64,000 nt of DNA from Holophaga foetida DSM 6591 (lineage in GTDB: Bacteria; Acidobacteriota; Holophagae; Holophagales; Holophagaceae). The notes below the pieces were generated by a model. It did not search any database. It was not told the origin of the DNA and saw only the letters and a program-made list of their open reading frames with translations. Where the stretch lies: assembly GCF_000242615.2 (NCBI RefSeq), contig NZ_KI912268.1, forward strand, positions 485,757 to 549,756. The letters run 5' to 3'. Below, piece by piece: positions 8,931 through 16,725 of the stretch (within the stretch, counting starts at the first letter, position 1; each line of letters begins with the position of its first letter). The position numbers and the translations under genes are program-made.

Positions 8931-9872
8931 ATGCCAACCATTCAAGAAATACGCTCCATTCACGACCTGCCGATTCCCGAGCTTCTCTTCCGCGCCGCTA
9001 CCGCCCACCGGACCCACTGGAACCCCAACGAGATCCAGTTCTGCACCCTGGATTCCATCCAGACCGGCGCCTGCCCGGAGGATTGCGCCTATTGCCCCCA
9101 GTCGAGCCACCATGGCACCGGCCTGAAGCCCGAGCCCCTCAAGGAGAAGGAACGGGTCCTGGAGGGTGCCCGGAAGGCCAAGGCCGCCGGTTCCACCCGC
9201 TACTGCATGGGGGCCAGCTGGCGCGAGGTGCGAGACGGAGAGCCCTTTGAGCAGGTCCTGGATATCGTTCGCGATGTGGCTGCCATGGACATGGAGGTCT
9301 GCGTCACCCTGGGGATGCTCACAGAAGAGCAGGCCAAACGACTCAAAGAGGCTGGCTGCACGGTCTACAACCACAATATCGACAGCAGCCGGGAGTTCTA
9401 CGAGACCATCATCTCCACCCGGAAGTTCGATGATCGGCTGCGCACCATCAAGGCTGTCAGGGCCGCGGGGCTGGAGGTCTGCTCAGGGGGCATCGTGGGC
9501 ATGGGCGAGAAGGTGGAGGATCGCATCCACTTCCTCCACGAATTGACCCTGATGAATCCCCCCCCCGAAAGCATCCCCATCAACCAGCTGGTGAGCGTGG
9601 AAGGCACTCCCTTGGAGGGTGTGGAGCCCCCGCCTCCCCTGGAGTTCATCCGCATGATTGCCACGGCTCGGATCCTCTTCCCCGAAAGCCGGATCCGCCT
9701 CAGCGCTGGCCGCTCTGCCATGAGCACCGAGATGCAGACCCTGGCCTTCTTCGCCGGAGCCAACAGCCTTTTCACCGGTGAGAAGCTCCTGACCACGCCC
9801 AACCCTGGGGATTCCCATGATCACCAACTCCTGGAGCTGCTTGGGATGGATATCGAGGGCGCAAAGCGCTGA
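8931..9872 (+). CDS. bioB: Biotin synthase
   Basis: Radical SAM enzyme that inserts sulfur into dethiobiotin to make biotin. It has 313 residues with the SAM cluster motif CPEDCAYCPQ and all ligands of the auxiliary 2Fe-2S cluster: Cys in RYCMGASWR, Cys in EVCVTLGML, Cys in EVCSGGIVGMGE and Arg in RLSAGRSAMS. YNHNIDSSREFY is also diagnostic. The ATG at 8931 is preceded by AAGGA; upstream frame residues are not family-like. It is divergent from the adjacent chemoreceptor and no other bio genes are next to it. Confidence 0.96.
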   Translation: MPTIQEIRSIHDLPIPELLFRAATAHRTHWNPNEIQFCTLDSIQTGACPEDCAYCPQSSHHGTGLKPEPLKEKERVLEGARKAKAAGSTRYCMGASWREVRDGEPFEQVLDIVRDVAAMDMEVCVTLGMLTEEQAKRLKEAGCTVYNHNIDSSREFYETIISTRKFDDRLRTIKAVRAAGLEVCSGGIVGMGEKVEDRIHFLHELTLMNPPPESIPINQLVSVEGTPLEGVEPPPPLEFIRMIATARILFPESRIRLSAGRSAMSTEMQTLAFFAGANSLFTGEKLLTTPNPGDSHDHQLLELLGMDIEGAKR

Positions 9873-9974
9873 GATAAGTGCCAAATAGGCCTTAGACGAA
9901 GTTATTTTCTGAGGTTTTAAACCCTCAAGCTTCGGGCGGCATCAGACGATGTGAAGTGACACGCGGAGGTTCCC

Positions 9975-10091
9975 ATGGCCAGCAGCATGATGATTGCCTT
10001 CCTTGTTCTGGCCCTGGGTTCCATCCTCCTGGCGACCGTTCGGATTCCAAGGCCCAGTTTGGTTCCGGTTCGGATCCGGCGAAGGCGCTGA
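9975..10091 (+). CDS. Small single-span membrane protein, 38 residues
   Basis: An open frame beginning ATG at 9975 with a good ribosome binding site (CGGAGG, five bases upstream). It encodes a short hydrophobic helix (MMIAFLVLALGSILLATV) followed by a basic tail ending RIRRRR. The arrangement predicts a tail-in single-span membrane peptide. I know no family for it. The strong ribosome binding site and clean hydrophobic/basic architecture argue for a real gene, but no homologue comparison is possible here. The rest of the 9873-10154 gap shows nothing else distinct except a weak inverted repeat near 9910. Confidence 0.45.
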   Translation: MASSMMIAFLVLALGSILLATVRIPRPSLVPVRIRRRR

Positions 10092-10154
10092 CGGTCCTGT
10101 TGTGATTACCGCGTGAACTTCCTGGGATTTGAAGGGGTAGAAGATGGCCCCTGG

Positions 10155-11153
10155 CTATCTTCGTGACTTGGCCCGGTACTGGTTGCACAGTCCCCTTACT
10201 TCCCCGATCGAGAACCAGTTCTGCCCCGGTTTCAGGCTGCCGTCATCGTTGAAGATGCCTCGGCTGAAGACACTCTGGCGTCGACGCTTCCCAGGCTCTC
10301 CGTATTCCTTGGTGAGACTGTAGGCGAAGATGACTTTATCCCCCTCTAGGCGCGGCCCTTCCAGCCATTCCATGGCGTAATTGGCGCCCGGCTCGCTCCG
10401 GTTGCGCTCGGATATACCGTCCTCGGCCCAGGCCTTGAAGCAGGCGAGGAGATCACGCTCCTCCTGGCTGCGGGTGCCGTCGGCACTGCGGGTCGCCTCG
10501 GCGGGGCGTGGCACGCCCTTGTTCTGGAGCCGCCCCCGCAGTTCCTGGGCTCGGGTCTCCTGGGCTCGCCAGGCTTCGATGCCTCCGCCGTCCACCAGGG
10601 AGAAGGTGCCGTATCCTTGCTTCCGCATGGCCGCAGTCCAGGTGTCCAGTTCCATGCCATTCCAGGGATCCTGGAGGCCCATTCCGGCGTACGATGTCTT
10701 GGTCCGGCCGTATTGCCAAGGATCAAAGAGGTAGACCTTGCCACCGCTCACCATGGCAAGGGCTCCATGGTCCCGGTTCACGTCCGCCACGTTGTATCGG
10801 CCGACCCCTTTCGGCTCAGCAACGATCCCTCGAAGATCGCCCTTGATGCCAGCTCCCCGGAAGGCTCCCTCCAGGATCTCTGCCACATCGCCGCAGCTGC
10901 CCCGGTCCGCGTGGCGTACGCCGCTGGTCCAGGCGGCACGCAGGCGCCCCTTGAAAGTGGCGTTGGGGGGGATGCCTTGGGCGGCCATCCGGTTCGCCAC
11001 CATGTGGGTCACGAAGCGGGCCTTGTCCAGATCGGTGCCGTTCCGAATAGAGGCCGGGGCTGTGGTCATCAATCGCTCTCCAAAAGCCTTCCAAGCCTGT
11101 TCTTGGGCAGGCAGGACAATGCAAGCGAGGGCGAGCAGCGGAGTGCGCAGCAT
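10155..11153 (-). CDS. Secreted protein with papain/transglutaminase-like Cys-His-Asp arrangement
   Basis: 332 residues starting MLRTPLLALACIVLPAQEQ, a probable signal peptide. The chosen ATG has AGGAG upstream. In the middle are GSCGDVAEILEGAFRGAGI, then DVNRDHGALAMV, then GKVYLFDPWQYG: a Cys at a helix start, a His preceding a strand, and an Asp after a hydrophobic strand, the order seen in transglutaminase-like and other papain-fold enzymes. This is inference from motif order only. The C-terminal third (LVDGGGIEAWRAQETRAQELRGRLQNKG onward) is polar. It sits alone between bioB and the hydrogenase-like receptor and is probably exported to the periplasm. Confidence 0.55.
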   Translation of the reverse strand: MLRTPLLALACIVLPAQEQAWKAFGERLMTTAPASIRNGTDLDKARFVTHMVANRMAAQGIPPNATFKGRLRAAWTSGVRHADRGSCGDVAEILEGAFRGAGIKGDLRGIVAEPKGVGRYNVADVNRDHGALAMVSGGKVYLFDPWQYGRTKTSYAGMGLQDPWNGMELDTWTAAMRKQGYGTFSLVDGGGIEAWRAQETRAQELRGRLQNKGVPRPAEATRSADGTRSQEERDLLACFKAWAEDGISERNRSEPGANYAMEWLEGPRLEGDKVIFAYSLTKEYGEPGKRRRQSVFSRGIFNDDGSLKPGQNWFSIGEVRGLCNQYRAKSRR

Positions 11154-11220
11154 GGGAGGCTCCTGGGTGGATAGGCTGCCACAAGGTATACCCTGAGCCC
11201 CCCGCAAGCCAGTCCATGGC

Positions 11221-13170
11221 CTACGGATTCTTCGACCCCTTATTCTCCGCCAGGCTCCTCACCTGATCCGCCACGCTTCTTGCCATGCCCAGGATCCGCT
11301 CGGAGGTGCCACGGGAATCCTGCTGCTGGCGGCCGACGGCCAGGGTGATGGCATCCTGGGTGCGGTGGATGCTCTCGGTGAGCTGGCGCAGGTCCTGCAC
11401 GACGGTCTCGATTCGGCCAGCGTTGCGGCGGACGGCGTCCACCTGCTCGACGATCTCATCGGCGGCCTTGCCCGAGGAGAAAGCCAGGGCCTTGATCTCG
11501 GATGCCACGACGGCGAAGCGGGCTCCGGCTTCCCCGGCATGGGCGGACTCAATGGAGGCGTTCAGGGCCAGGAGCCTTGTCTGCTGGGCAATCTCCCGGA
11601 TCGTGCCCGTGAACTGGGCGATGGATTTGCTTGTTCGGGCCAGTTCCTCCACTGAACCGGAGGCCGATCCCATGGTGGTCACGGCTTCCTCAGCCATGGT
11701 GAGGGCCAGACGGGTGTCCTTTTCGATCTCGGCCATGGCGCGGTTGATGCGAGCCAGTTCCGCATCCAGGTCCACCAGCCCCAGCATCCGTTCCGCCTCG
11801 GCGGCAGCGGCCTCCATGCGACGCTGCTTGTAGTGGTGGCAGTTCTCGGGGCGATTGAGGCCGTTGTGGATGGCCACCGCCATCTCCTCGCAGGTGCCGT
11901 AGCCGCATCCCCCGCAGTTGAGCTCATCCCTGGAGCTGACCTTCGCCATGCGATCGTAGATGCTCCGGATCTCCTGGGGCATGGGCCTCACCACCTTGTT
12001 GTTACGCCGTCGGTCCACATAGGTCCGGCGGTAGAGGTCAGGCTCCCAGAAGGCCTCGATATGGGTCAGCACCGCAGCCTGGATGCGCTCCCGGGAGGGT
12101 TCCTCCCCCTGGGCGTAGCGTTGCCGTAAGGCCTTGGCCCGGCGGGCGACGGAATGCTCTACGTGATCTGGATGCGCCCCCTGGTTGGGGGTTCCTGGGC
12201 CGCCGTTGCACCCCAGCTCACAGTTCAGGCAATCCACCAGCAAGGGGTTCTCCCCGCGCTGGATGGCCTCGTTCAGGTGGGCCAGGTAGTGATAGATGAC
12301 CTGGGGACCCTCGATCTTCCGTGTCACGGCATCCACCTCCGGGTTCCAGCGCCGGGCCGTTTCCAGAAGGCCGCCAGGGGTGGAGAAGAGCACCGCCCGC
12401 TCGGCCGGGGGATTGTCGTATTCGGCTTCGGGATACTGATCGAGCCGACGCTTGTCCTCCTCCAGGCGTTTCAGGATGGCGTTGAAGGTGAGGTTGTAGT
12501 CCCCGATGCCGGTTTCATCGAACTCCCGGCGCTTGGCGGCGCAGGGGCTGGCCACGACGATGCGATGGTTCCGGTAGCGGGGGTGGAAGCGGCGGACCAT
12601 CTTGGCCGTATGGAGCATGGGGCTGTCACAGGGGGCAAGGTGGGGGAGCAGCTCCGGGTGGTATATCTCGGCGAAGGTGACCAGGGCCGGGCAGGGCTGG
12701 GCGATGATGGCCTTGGGGTGATGCTTCTCCAGGTGGTCCAGGTAGCTCTTGACGGTCAGTTCCGCCCCGAAGCTCACGTCGAAGACGGCCTCGACTCCCA
12801 TGGACTTCAGCCATCCGTTGAGGTTCAGCCAGCGATCCGGGAAGACCGCCGCCACAGCTGGGGCCACGATGGCCACCATGGGCACGCCGGTGCGGCAGTC
12901 GGCGAAGAAGCGTTCCGCGTCATCCAATGGACGGCGGGCATCATGCCGACAGGCCTTGATGCACTGCCCGCATCCCAGGCACATGTCGTGATTGACGACT
13001 ACGTGATCCCCGGATCCGTCGTTGCAATGCTTCACTGGACAGGCCGCGATGCAGGCGTGGCAGTTGACGCAATGCTCAGGAACGAGTTCCAACACCGGCG
13101 TGAGAGAAAGGGATCCGCTGACAGGGCCGCCGCATGTACAAATAATCAAAAAAGCAATAAATCGGGCCAT
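11221..13170 (-). CDS. [FeFe]-hydrogenase-like sensor fused to MCP signalling domain, 5' end replaced by an IS
   Basis: Domains in order, numbered on the current frame: two ferredoxin-type 4Fe-4S motifs (Cys34/37/40/44 and Cys64/67/70/74), an [FeFe]-hydrogenase H-cluster domain (about 95-345), an NCGGCGYGTC-type 4Fe-4S domain (419-444), a coiled coil, and an MCP signalling domain (about 490-645, tip QTRLLALNASIESAHAGEAGARFAVVA). No membrane helix occurs in the native part, so it should be a soluble chemoreceptor. The H-cluster cysteines are kept (160, 210, 317, 321), but the proton-transfer Cys of catalytic enzymes is Pro159 and the Met of MPC is Ser208, as expected for a sensory hydrogenase. 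The first 16 or so residues are now encoded by an inserted ISAs1-type element; the native start is at 14454. Expression from the present start is doubtful, since no ribosome binding site precedes it. Confidence 0.85.
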   Translation of the reverse strand: MARFIAFLIICTCGGPVSGSLSLTPVLELVPEHCVNCHACIAACPVKHCNDGSGDHVVVNHDMCLGCGQCIKACRHDARRPLDDAERFFADCRTGVPMVAIVAPAVAAVFPDRWLNLNGWLKSMGVEAVFDVSFGAELTVKSYLDHLEKHHPKAIIAQPCPALVTFAEIYHPELLPHLAPCDSPMLHTAKMVRRFHPRYRNHRIVVASPCAAKRREFDETGIGDYNLTFNAILKRLEEDKRRLDQYPEAEYDNPPAERAVLFSTPGGLLETARRWNPEVDAVTRKIEGPQVIYHYLAHLNEAIQRGENPLLVDCLNCELGCNGGPGTPNQGAHPDHVEHSVARRAKALRQRYAQGEEPSRERIQAAVLTHIEAFWEPDLYRRTYVDRRRNNKVVRPMPQEIRSIYDRMAKVSSRDELNCGGCGYGTCEEMAVAIHNGLNRPENCHHYKQRRMEAAAAEAERMLGLVDLDAELARINRAMAEIEKDTRLALTMAEEAVTTMGSASGSVEELARTSKSIAQFTGTIREIAQQTRLLALNASIESAHAGEAGARFAVVASEIKALAFSSGKAADEIVEQVDAVRRNAGRIETVVQDLRQLTESIHRTQDAITLAVGRQQQDSRGTSERILGMARSVADQVRSLAENKGSKNP

Positions 13171-14434
13171 ATTGCTGGCAAATCAACTGTGCGGGCCCAT
13201 ATAACACTTGTACTTCATAATCAAGTGTGGCATGACATTCCATGGAGAACTGTCCATGGTAACCAAAGCCAGAACCCTCGCCGATCACCTCGAATCCTTG
13301 CCCGATCCCCGGAGCACGCGTGGTCAGCGGCACCTCCTTCTCGACATCATTCTCATCGCCGTCCTGGCCGTTCTCTGTGGCGCTGACAGCTGGGAGGACA
13401 TCCACCGCTTCGCCAAGTCGCAGGAGGCCTGGCTCAGGACCTTCCTCACGCTGCCCAACGGTGTGCCAAGCGCCGATACGATCAACCGGGTGTTCATCCT
13501 GCTCGACCCCAAGGCCTTCACAGAGTGCTTCCTCTCCTGGGTTCGCGACGTACGGAAGAAGGTTCCTGGGGATGTTGTGGCCCTGGATGGCAAGACGCTC
13601 CGGGCATCGCTTGCAGCCGGTAAGTCGGCCCTGCACATGGTCAGCGCTTGGTCCTCTGCGAACCATATGGTGCTTGGACAATGCGCCGTCAACGAAAAGA
13701 GCAACGAGATCACAGCTATTCCCGCACTCCTCAAGGTTCTGGATCTGAAAGGGTGCATCGTGACGATCGACGCCATGGGGTGCCAGAAGGGAATCGCCAA
13801 GGGGATCGTGGCGAAGAAGGCCGACTACCTTCTGGCCGTCAAGGGCAACCAGGAGCGCCTCCACAAGGCCATCAAGGCGTGCTTCGAAAGTCTGGATGCC
13901 AATTTGGTGGGCACTGCTCACGGCAGCGCCGAGTCTTTGGAGTCTCGACGTGGTCGGAATGAGCGGCGCCGCGTGACCACCCTGGATGCCGTTGAGCAAC
14001 TTCCAGAGAGCATTCTCCTGGAATGGCCCAAGCTGGAGACGATCGTGCGAATCCAATCAGAATCGCTGCGCAACGGCAAGTCTGCCCTGGAAGAACGGTT
14101 CTACATCACCACCTTGCCCATGACCCAAGCCGAGGCTATTGGTTCGGCCGCCCGCCATCATTGGGGCATCGAGAACAAGCTCCACTGGGTCCTAGACGTG
14201 GCATTTCGGGAAGATGCCAATCGGACTCGGAAGGGGAGCGGCCCTGAGTGCAGCGCGGTCCTCCGCCATATCGTGCTGAATCTCCTCCGCCAGGACCCGA
14301 ACCCCATGGGAAGCATCAAGTTCCGCAGGATGCAGGCCGCCATGTCGCCGGATTATCGTATGGCTGCTTTGCTTGGATTCCCACACAATGGAGAGACGAC
14401 CTCTATCTAATAATTCCATCATGCGGTGGCCCTG
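13122..14434 (+). mobile_element. Complete ISAs1-family insertion sequence
   Basis: The element is 1313 bp. Its ends are 15-bp inverted repeats with one mismatch: CAGGGCCGCCGCATG at 13122-13136 and, read inward from 14434, CAGGGCCACCGCATG. It is flanked by a perfect 10-bp direct repeat GATCCGCTGA (13112-13121 and 14435-14444), the target duplication. Size, terminal CAGGG and duplication length suit the ISAs1 family. It carries one intact transposase gene. Removing the element and one repeat rebuilds an in-frame 5' end of the adjacent hydrogenase-like gene with a ribosome binding site, so the insertion is recent enough to leave a clean footprint. Confidence 0.92.
13256..14410 (+). CDS. ISAs1 family transposase
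   Basis: A DDE-type transposase of 384 residues. It begins MVTKARTLADHLESLPDPRSTRGQRHLLLDIILIAVLAVLCGADSWEDI, the standard N-terminus of the family (DDE_Tnp_1 associated domain). It continues with VVALDGKTLRASL and IVTIDAMGCQKGIAKGIVAKKADYLLAVKGNQ, both carrying catalytic aspartates, and RHHWGIENKLHWVLDVAFREDANRTRKGSGPECSAVLRH near the end. I chose the ATG at 13256 (GGAG upstream, length typical); ATG at 13232 or the TTG-side frame to 13208 would add a few residues. The frame is intact, so the element may be active. Confidence 0.93.
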   Translation: MVTKARTLADHLESLPDPRSTRGQRHLLLDIILIAVLAVLCGADSWEDIHRFAKSQEAWLRTFLTLPNGVPSADTINRVFILLDPKAFTECFLSWVRDVRKKVPGDVVALDGKTLRASLAAGKSALHMVSAWSSANHMVLGQCAVNEKSNEITAIPALLKVLDLKGCIVTIDAMGCQKGIAKGIVAKKADYLLAVKGNQERLHKAIKACFESLDANLVGTAHGSAESLESRRGRNERRRVTTLDAVEQLPESILLEWPKLETIVRIQSESLRNGKSALEERFYITTLPMTQAEAIGSAARHHWGIENKLHWVLDVAFREDANRTRKGSGPECSAVLRHIVLNLLRQDPNPMGSIKFRRMQAAMSPDYRMAALLGFPHNGETTSI

Positions 14435-14451
14435 GATCCGCTGACACCACC

Positions 14452-14532
14452 CATGGGCACCTCGACATGGATGGTTATCGTGTGTCACGTGAAGCTTGCT
14501 GAGTTTTAGGCGCGGTATTTGTATAAATTATA
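14452..14532 (-). promoter_or_regulatory. Stranded native start region of the hydrogenase-like gene
   Basis: On the minus strand this holds a perfect TATAAT (14532-14527) in an AT-rich stretch, then a leader with GAGGTG followed by five bases and ATG (14454-14452). Across the IS and one target repeat this ATG reads MGGVSGSLSLTP and runs directly into the hydrogenase-like frame. A good -35 hexamer is not evident; TTTGTG or TTGTGT lies at a somewhat short distance. This is the promoter, ribosome binding site and start codon that the insertion separated from the gene body by about 1.3 kb. Confidence 0.6.
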
Positions 14533-14561
14533 TATCAATATTGGATTACACAAACTGCCTG

Positions 14562-15209
14562 TCAGGCGTTTCTCATGATCGTGGAACTCACAACCTTGGC
14601 CACCAGTTCCAGGCGGTCGCAGGTTTCCTCCATGTGATCCAGAATCTCCTTCCACTTGATGACGGTCACAGGATCGCGGGGAACGCTGAAGAGTTCGGCC
14701 AAGGCCCGGTTGTAGATCGCATCGGCCTGGTTCTCGATCTCGGTCATGAGCAGCACCCGGTCCCGCATCTCCGCAGTCTGGGAGAAGGTGCGCAATCCCT
14801 CGATGAGGGGCGGGATCTCCTGGGCCGCCTTCACCATGAGCGGACTGATCTCATGGGTCACCTCCGGCACAGTGTCCACCTTGTACAGCATCAGGATCTC
14901 ACAGAGGGCGTATAGCCCATCCACCACGTCATCGAGCTTGTGGGCCAGGATGATGATGTCCTCCCGCTCCAGAGGCAGGGCGAAGGTGTGGTTGAGGCGG
15001 TCCATGATCTGGACCGTGAGGGCATCCCCCTTGTGCTCCAGCGCCTTCATCCGGTCCCTCATGGGGCCCCAGTGACCGGGCTGCCCTTCGCGGAAGGTCG
15101 TGTCGAAGTAACGGGTCGCCTCCAGCAGATTGGCCGCAGAGGCCTCCAGGAGATCAAGAAACACCGTTTCCCGGGGTTTCACCCGGCGGATCAACGTATT
15201 CAACGACAT
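14562..15209 (-). CDS. DUF47 family protein, PhoU-like (Pit accessory type)
   Basis: An all-helical cytoplasmic protein of 215 residues with the DUF47/PhoU_div pattern: MSLNTLIRRVKPRETVFLDLLEASAANLLEA, then RDRMKALEHKGDALTVQIMDRLNHTFALPLEREDIIILAHKLDDVVDGLYA, and EIENQADAIYNRALAELF. Homologues usually sit beside a Pit low-affinity phosphate transporter and are thought to modulate it; no pit gene is adjacent here. The start at 15209 has GAGGGAG upstream and fits the family better than the ATG six codons earlier. It lies just beyond the pst operon terminator, so it is probably a separate unit in the same phosphate region. Confidence 0.85.
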   Translation of the reverse strand: MSLNTLIRRVKPRETVFLDLLEASAANLLEATRYFDTTFREGQPGHWGPMRDRMKALEHKGDALTVQIMDRLNHTFALPLEREDIIILAHKLDDVVDGLYALCEILMLYKVDTVPEVTHEISPLMVKAAQEIPPLIEGLRTFSQTAEMRDRVLLMTEIENQADAIYNRALAELFSVPRDPVTVIKWKEILDHMEETCDRLELVAKVVSSTIMRNA

Positions 15210-15290
15210 CGTGGCTCCCTCTTTCACGGCCCAACCTTTCCATCCTAACGCCTGGAGGGGAGAAGGTCAGTCACTAGTGTCCAGGAGCAC

Positions 15291-15323
15291 AGCAAAGCCG
15301 GGCGATGAAAGCCCGGCTTTGCT
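15291..15323 (-). terminator. Strong hairpin at the end of the pst-pho operon
   Basis: AGCAAAGCCGGGC and GCCCGGCTTTGCT form a perfect 13-bp stem with a seven-base loop. It lies 14 bases beyond the phoB stop on the minus strand. No long T run follows, so termination efficiency is uncertain, but its position fits the end of the pstSCAB-phoU-phoB transcript. Confidence 0.6.
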
Positions 15324-15337
15324 GGTTTCAAGGGATT

Positions 15338-16045
15338 TCAGGCGTCCACGCTGCCCAGGCGATAGCCCACCCCCACCACGGTCTCAATGAGGTTGGATGC
15401 CTCCCCAAGCTTGGCCCGGACCCGTCGCACGTGGGCATCGATGGTGCGGCTCTCCCCCAGGTATTCCAGCCCCCAGACCTGCTGGAGGATCTTTTCCCGG
15501 CTGAGCACTCGGCGGGGATTCTGAAGGAAGTAGGCCAGGAGTTCGAATTCCCGGCGGGTGAGATCGATCGGCTCCCTGTCCACCCTGGCAACGTGGGCAT
15601 CCAGATCCACGGAGATGGGACCGAAGGCCAGATCACGCTGGCGCTCGGTGGCGTCCATGAAGGCCGCTCGGCGGAGAATGGCCCTGACCCGGGCCACCAA
15701 CTCCCGACTGGAAAAAGGCTTGGAGATGTAGTCGTCGGCTCCCAGTTCAAGTCCCAGGACCCGGTCGATCTCCTCGTTCCTGGCGGTCACCAGCATGACG
15801 GGCAGGGCCCTGAGCCGGTTGTCCGTACGGATGGCTCTCAGGACATCCAGGCCGTCAATATCCGGGAGCGTGAGATCCAGCAGCGCCACATCGGGCTTGG
15901 GGGTGCCGTTGCCGGCCTGGAGGATGTACCGGATGGCCTCCCGGCCAGTATCAAAGGAACTTACGGTGAAGCCCTCGCGCTTGAGGTGCTGCTCGAGTCC
16001 AAGCCGGATGTCCGCATCATCTTCAAGCAGTAGCAGGTGAGGCAT
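15338..16045 (-). CDS. phoB: PhoB-like phosphate response regulator
   Basis: OmpR/PhoB-class response regulator of 235 residues: an N-terminal receiver with acidic pocket (LEDD, residues 7-10), phosphoacceptor Asp57 (ALLDLTLPD) and the conserved Lys (ISKPF), then a C-terminal winged helix (about 130-230, DLTRREFELLAYFLQNPRRVLSREKILQQVWG and RTIDAHVRRVRAKLG). It is the last gene after pstSCAB-phoU, which identifies it as the Pho regulator; it presumably binds the candidate Pho box upstream of pstS. TAGGAG precedes the ATG. No histidine kinase gene (phoR) lies next to it. Confidence 0.9.
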   Translation of the reverse strand: MPHLLLLEDDADIRLGLEQHLKREGFTVSSFDTGREAIRYILQAGNGTPKPDVALLDLTLPDIDGLDVLRAIRTDNRLRALPVMLVTARNEEIDRVLGLELGADDYISKPFSSRELVARVRAILRRAAFMDATERQRDLAFGPISVDLDAHVARVDREPIDLTRREFELLAYFLQNPRRVLSREKILQQVWGLEYLGESRTIDAHVRRVRAKLGEASNLIETVVGVGYRLGSVDA

Positions 16046-16053
16046 GGGGTCTC

Positions 16054-16725
16054 CTAGGACTCGCGCTTCTGGAGGTAGGGATGCTTCACATTGACGCCTT
16101 CCAGGATGAAAAGCACCTCCTCCGCGATATTAGTGGCCTGATCCGCAATCCGCTCCCAGTTTTTCACCAGGATGATCAGGTGGCTCGCACGCTCGATGGC
16201 ACTTGGATCCTGGAGCATGATCTGAAGCATGTCCTTGGAAACCTGAACGTAGATTTCGTCCACCAAATCGTCGTCGGCGATGACGGCCTTGGCCAGTTCC
16301 GCATCCCCGTTCACGAAGGCGTCCATGGCCCGCTTCACCATGGAGTGGGTGGCCTCCCCAAGTGCCTCGATCTGCTGGGCCGTCAGGATATGGGGATAGG
16401 CGCTGATGAACTTGACCCGCTTGGCGATGTTGGTGCAATGGTCACCGATCCGCTCCAACTCCGGCACGATCTTGAGGGTGGATGCCAAGAGTCTCAGGTC
16501 CGAAGCGAAGGGTGCCCTCAGGGCCAGGAGGTCGATGCAAGCCTGGTCCAGACTCAGCTCCAGCTCGTCAACATTGTGGTCCAGGGCGATGACGCGATCC
16601 GCCTTGGCATCGGAGCGCTCGGTGAAGGACTGTCGGGCCAGCTCTACCATCTCCTCCACCAGGCCGGCCATGGCCAGGAGACTGAACTTTAGATCCCGCA
16701 GCTCGTTGTCGAAATGCCGCCCCAT
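16054..16725 (-). CDS. phoU: Phosphate uptake regulator PhoU
   Basis: Cytoplasmic negative regulator linking the Pst transporter to the Pho two-component system. 223 residues, two PhoU three-helix repeats: [30 protein letters not shown], with LLASTLKIVPELERIGDHCTNIAKRVKFI in the first, and the second repeat LVKNWERIADQATNIAEEVLFI. The E..RIGDH and E..AD.A.NIAE metal-binding patterns are present in both. The start overlaps the pstB stop (TAATG), consistent with translational coupling. Confidence 0.94.
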   Translation of the reverse strand: MGRHFDNELRDLKFSLLAMAGLVEEMVELARQSFTERSDAKADRVIALDHNVDELELSLDQACIDLLALRAPFASDLRLLASTLKIVPELERIGDHCTNIAKRVKFISAYPHILTAQQIEALGEATHSMVKRAMDAFVNGDAELAKAVIADDDLVDEIYVQVSKDMLQIMLQDPSAIERASHLIILVKNWERIADQATNIAEEVLFILEGVNVKHPYLQKRES

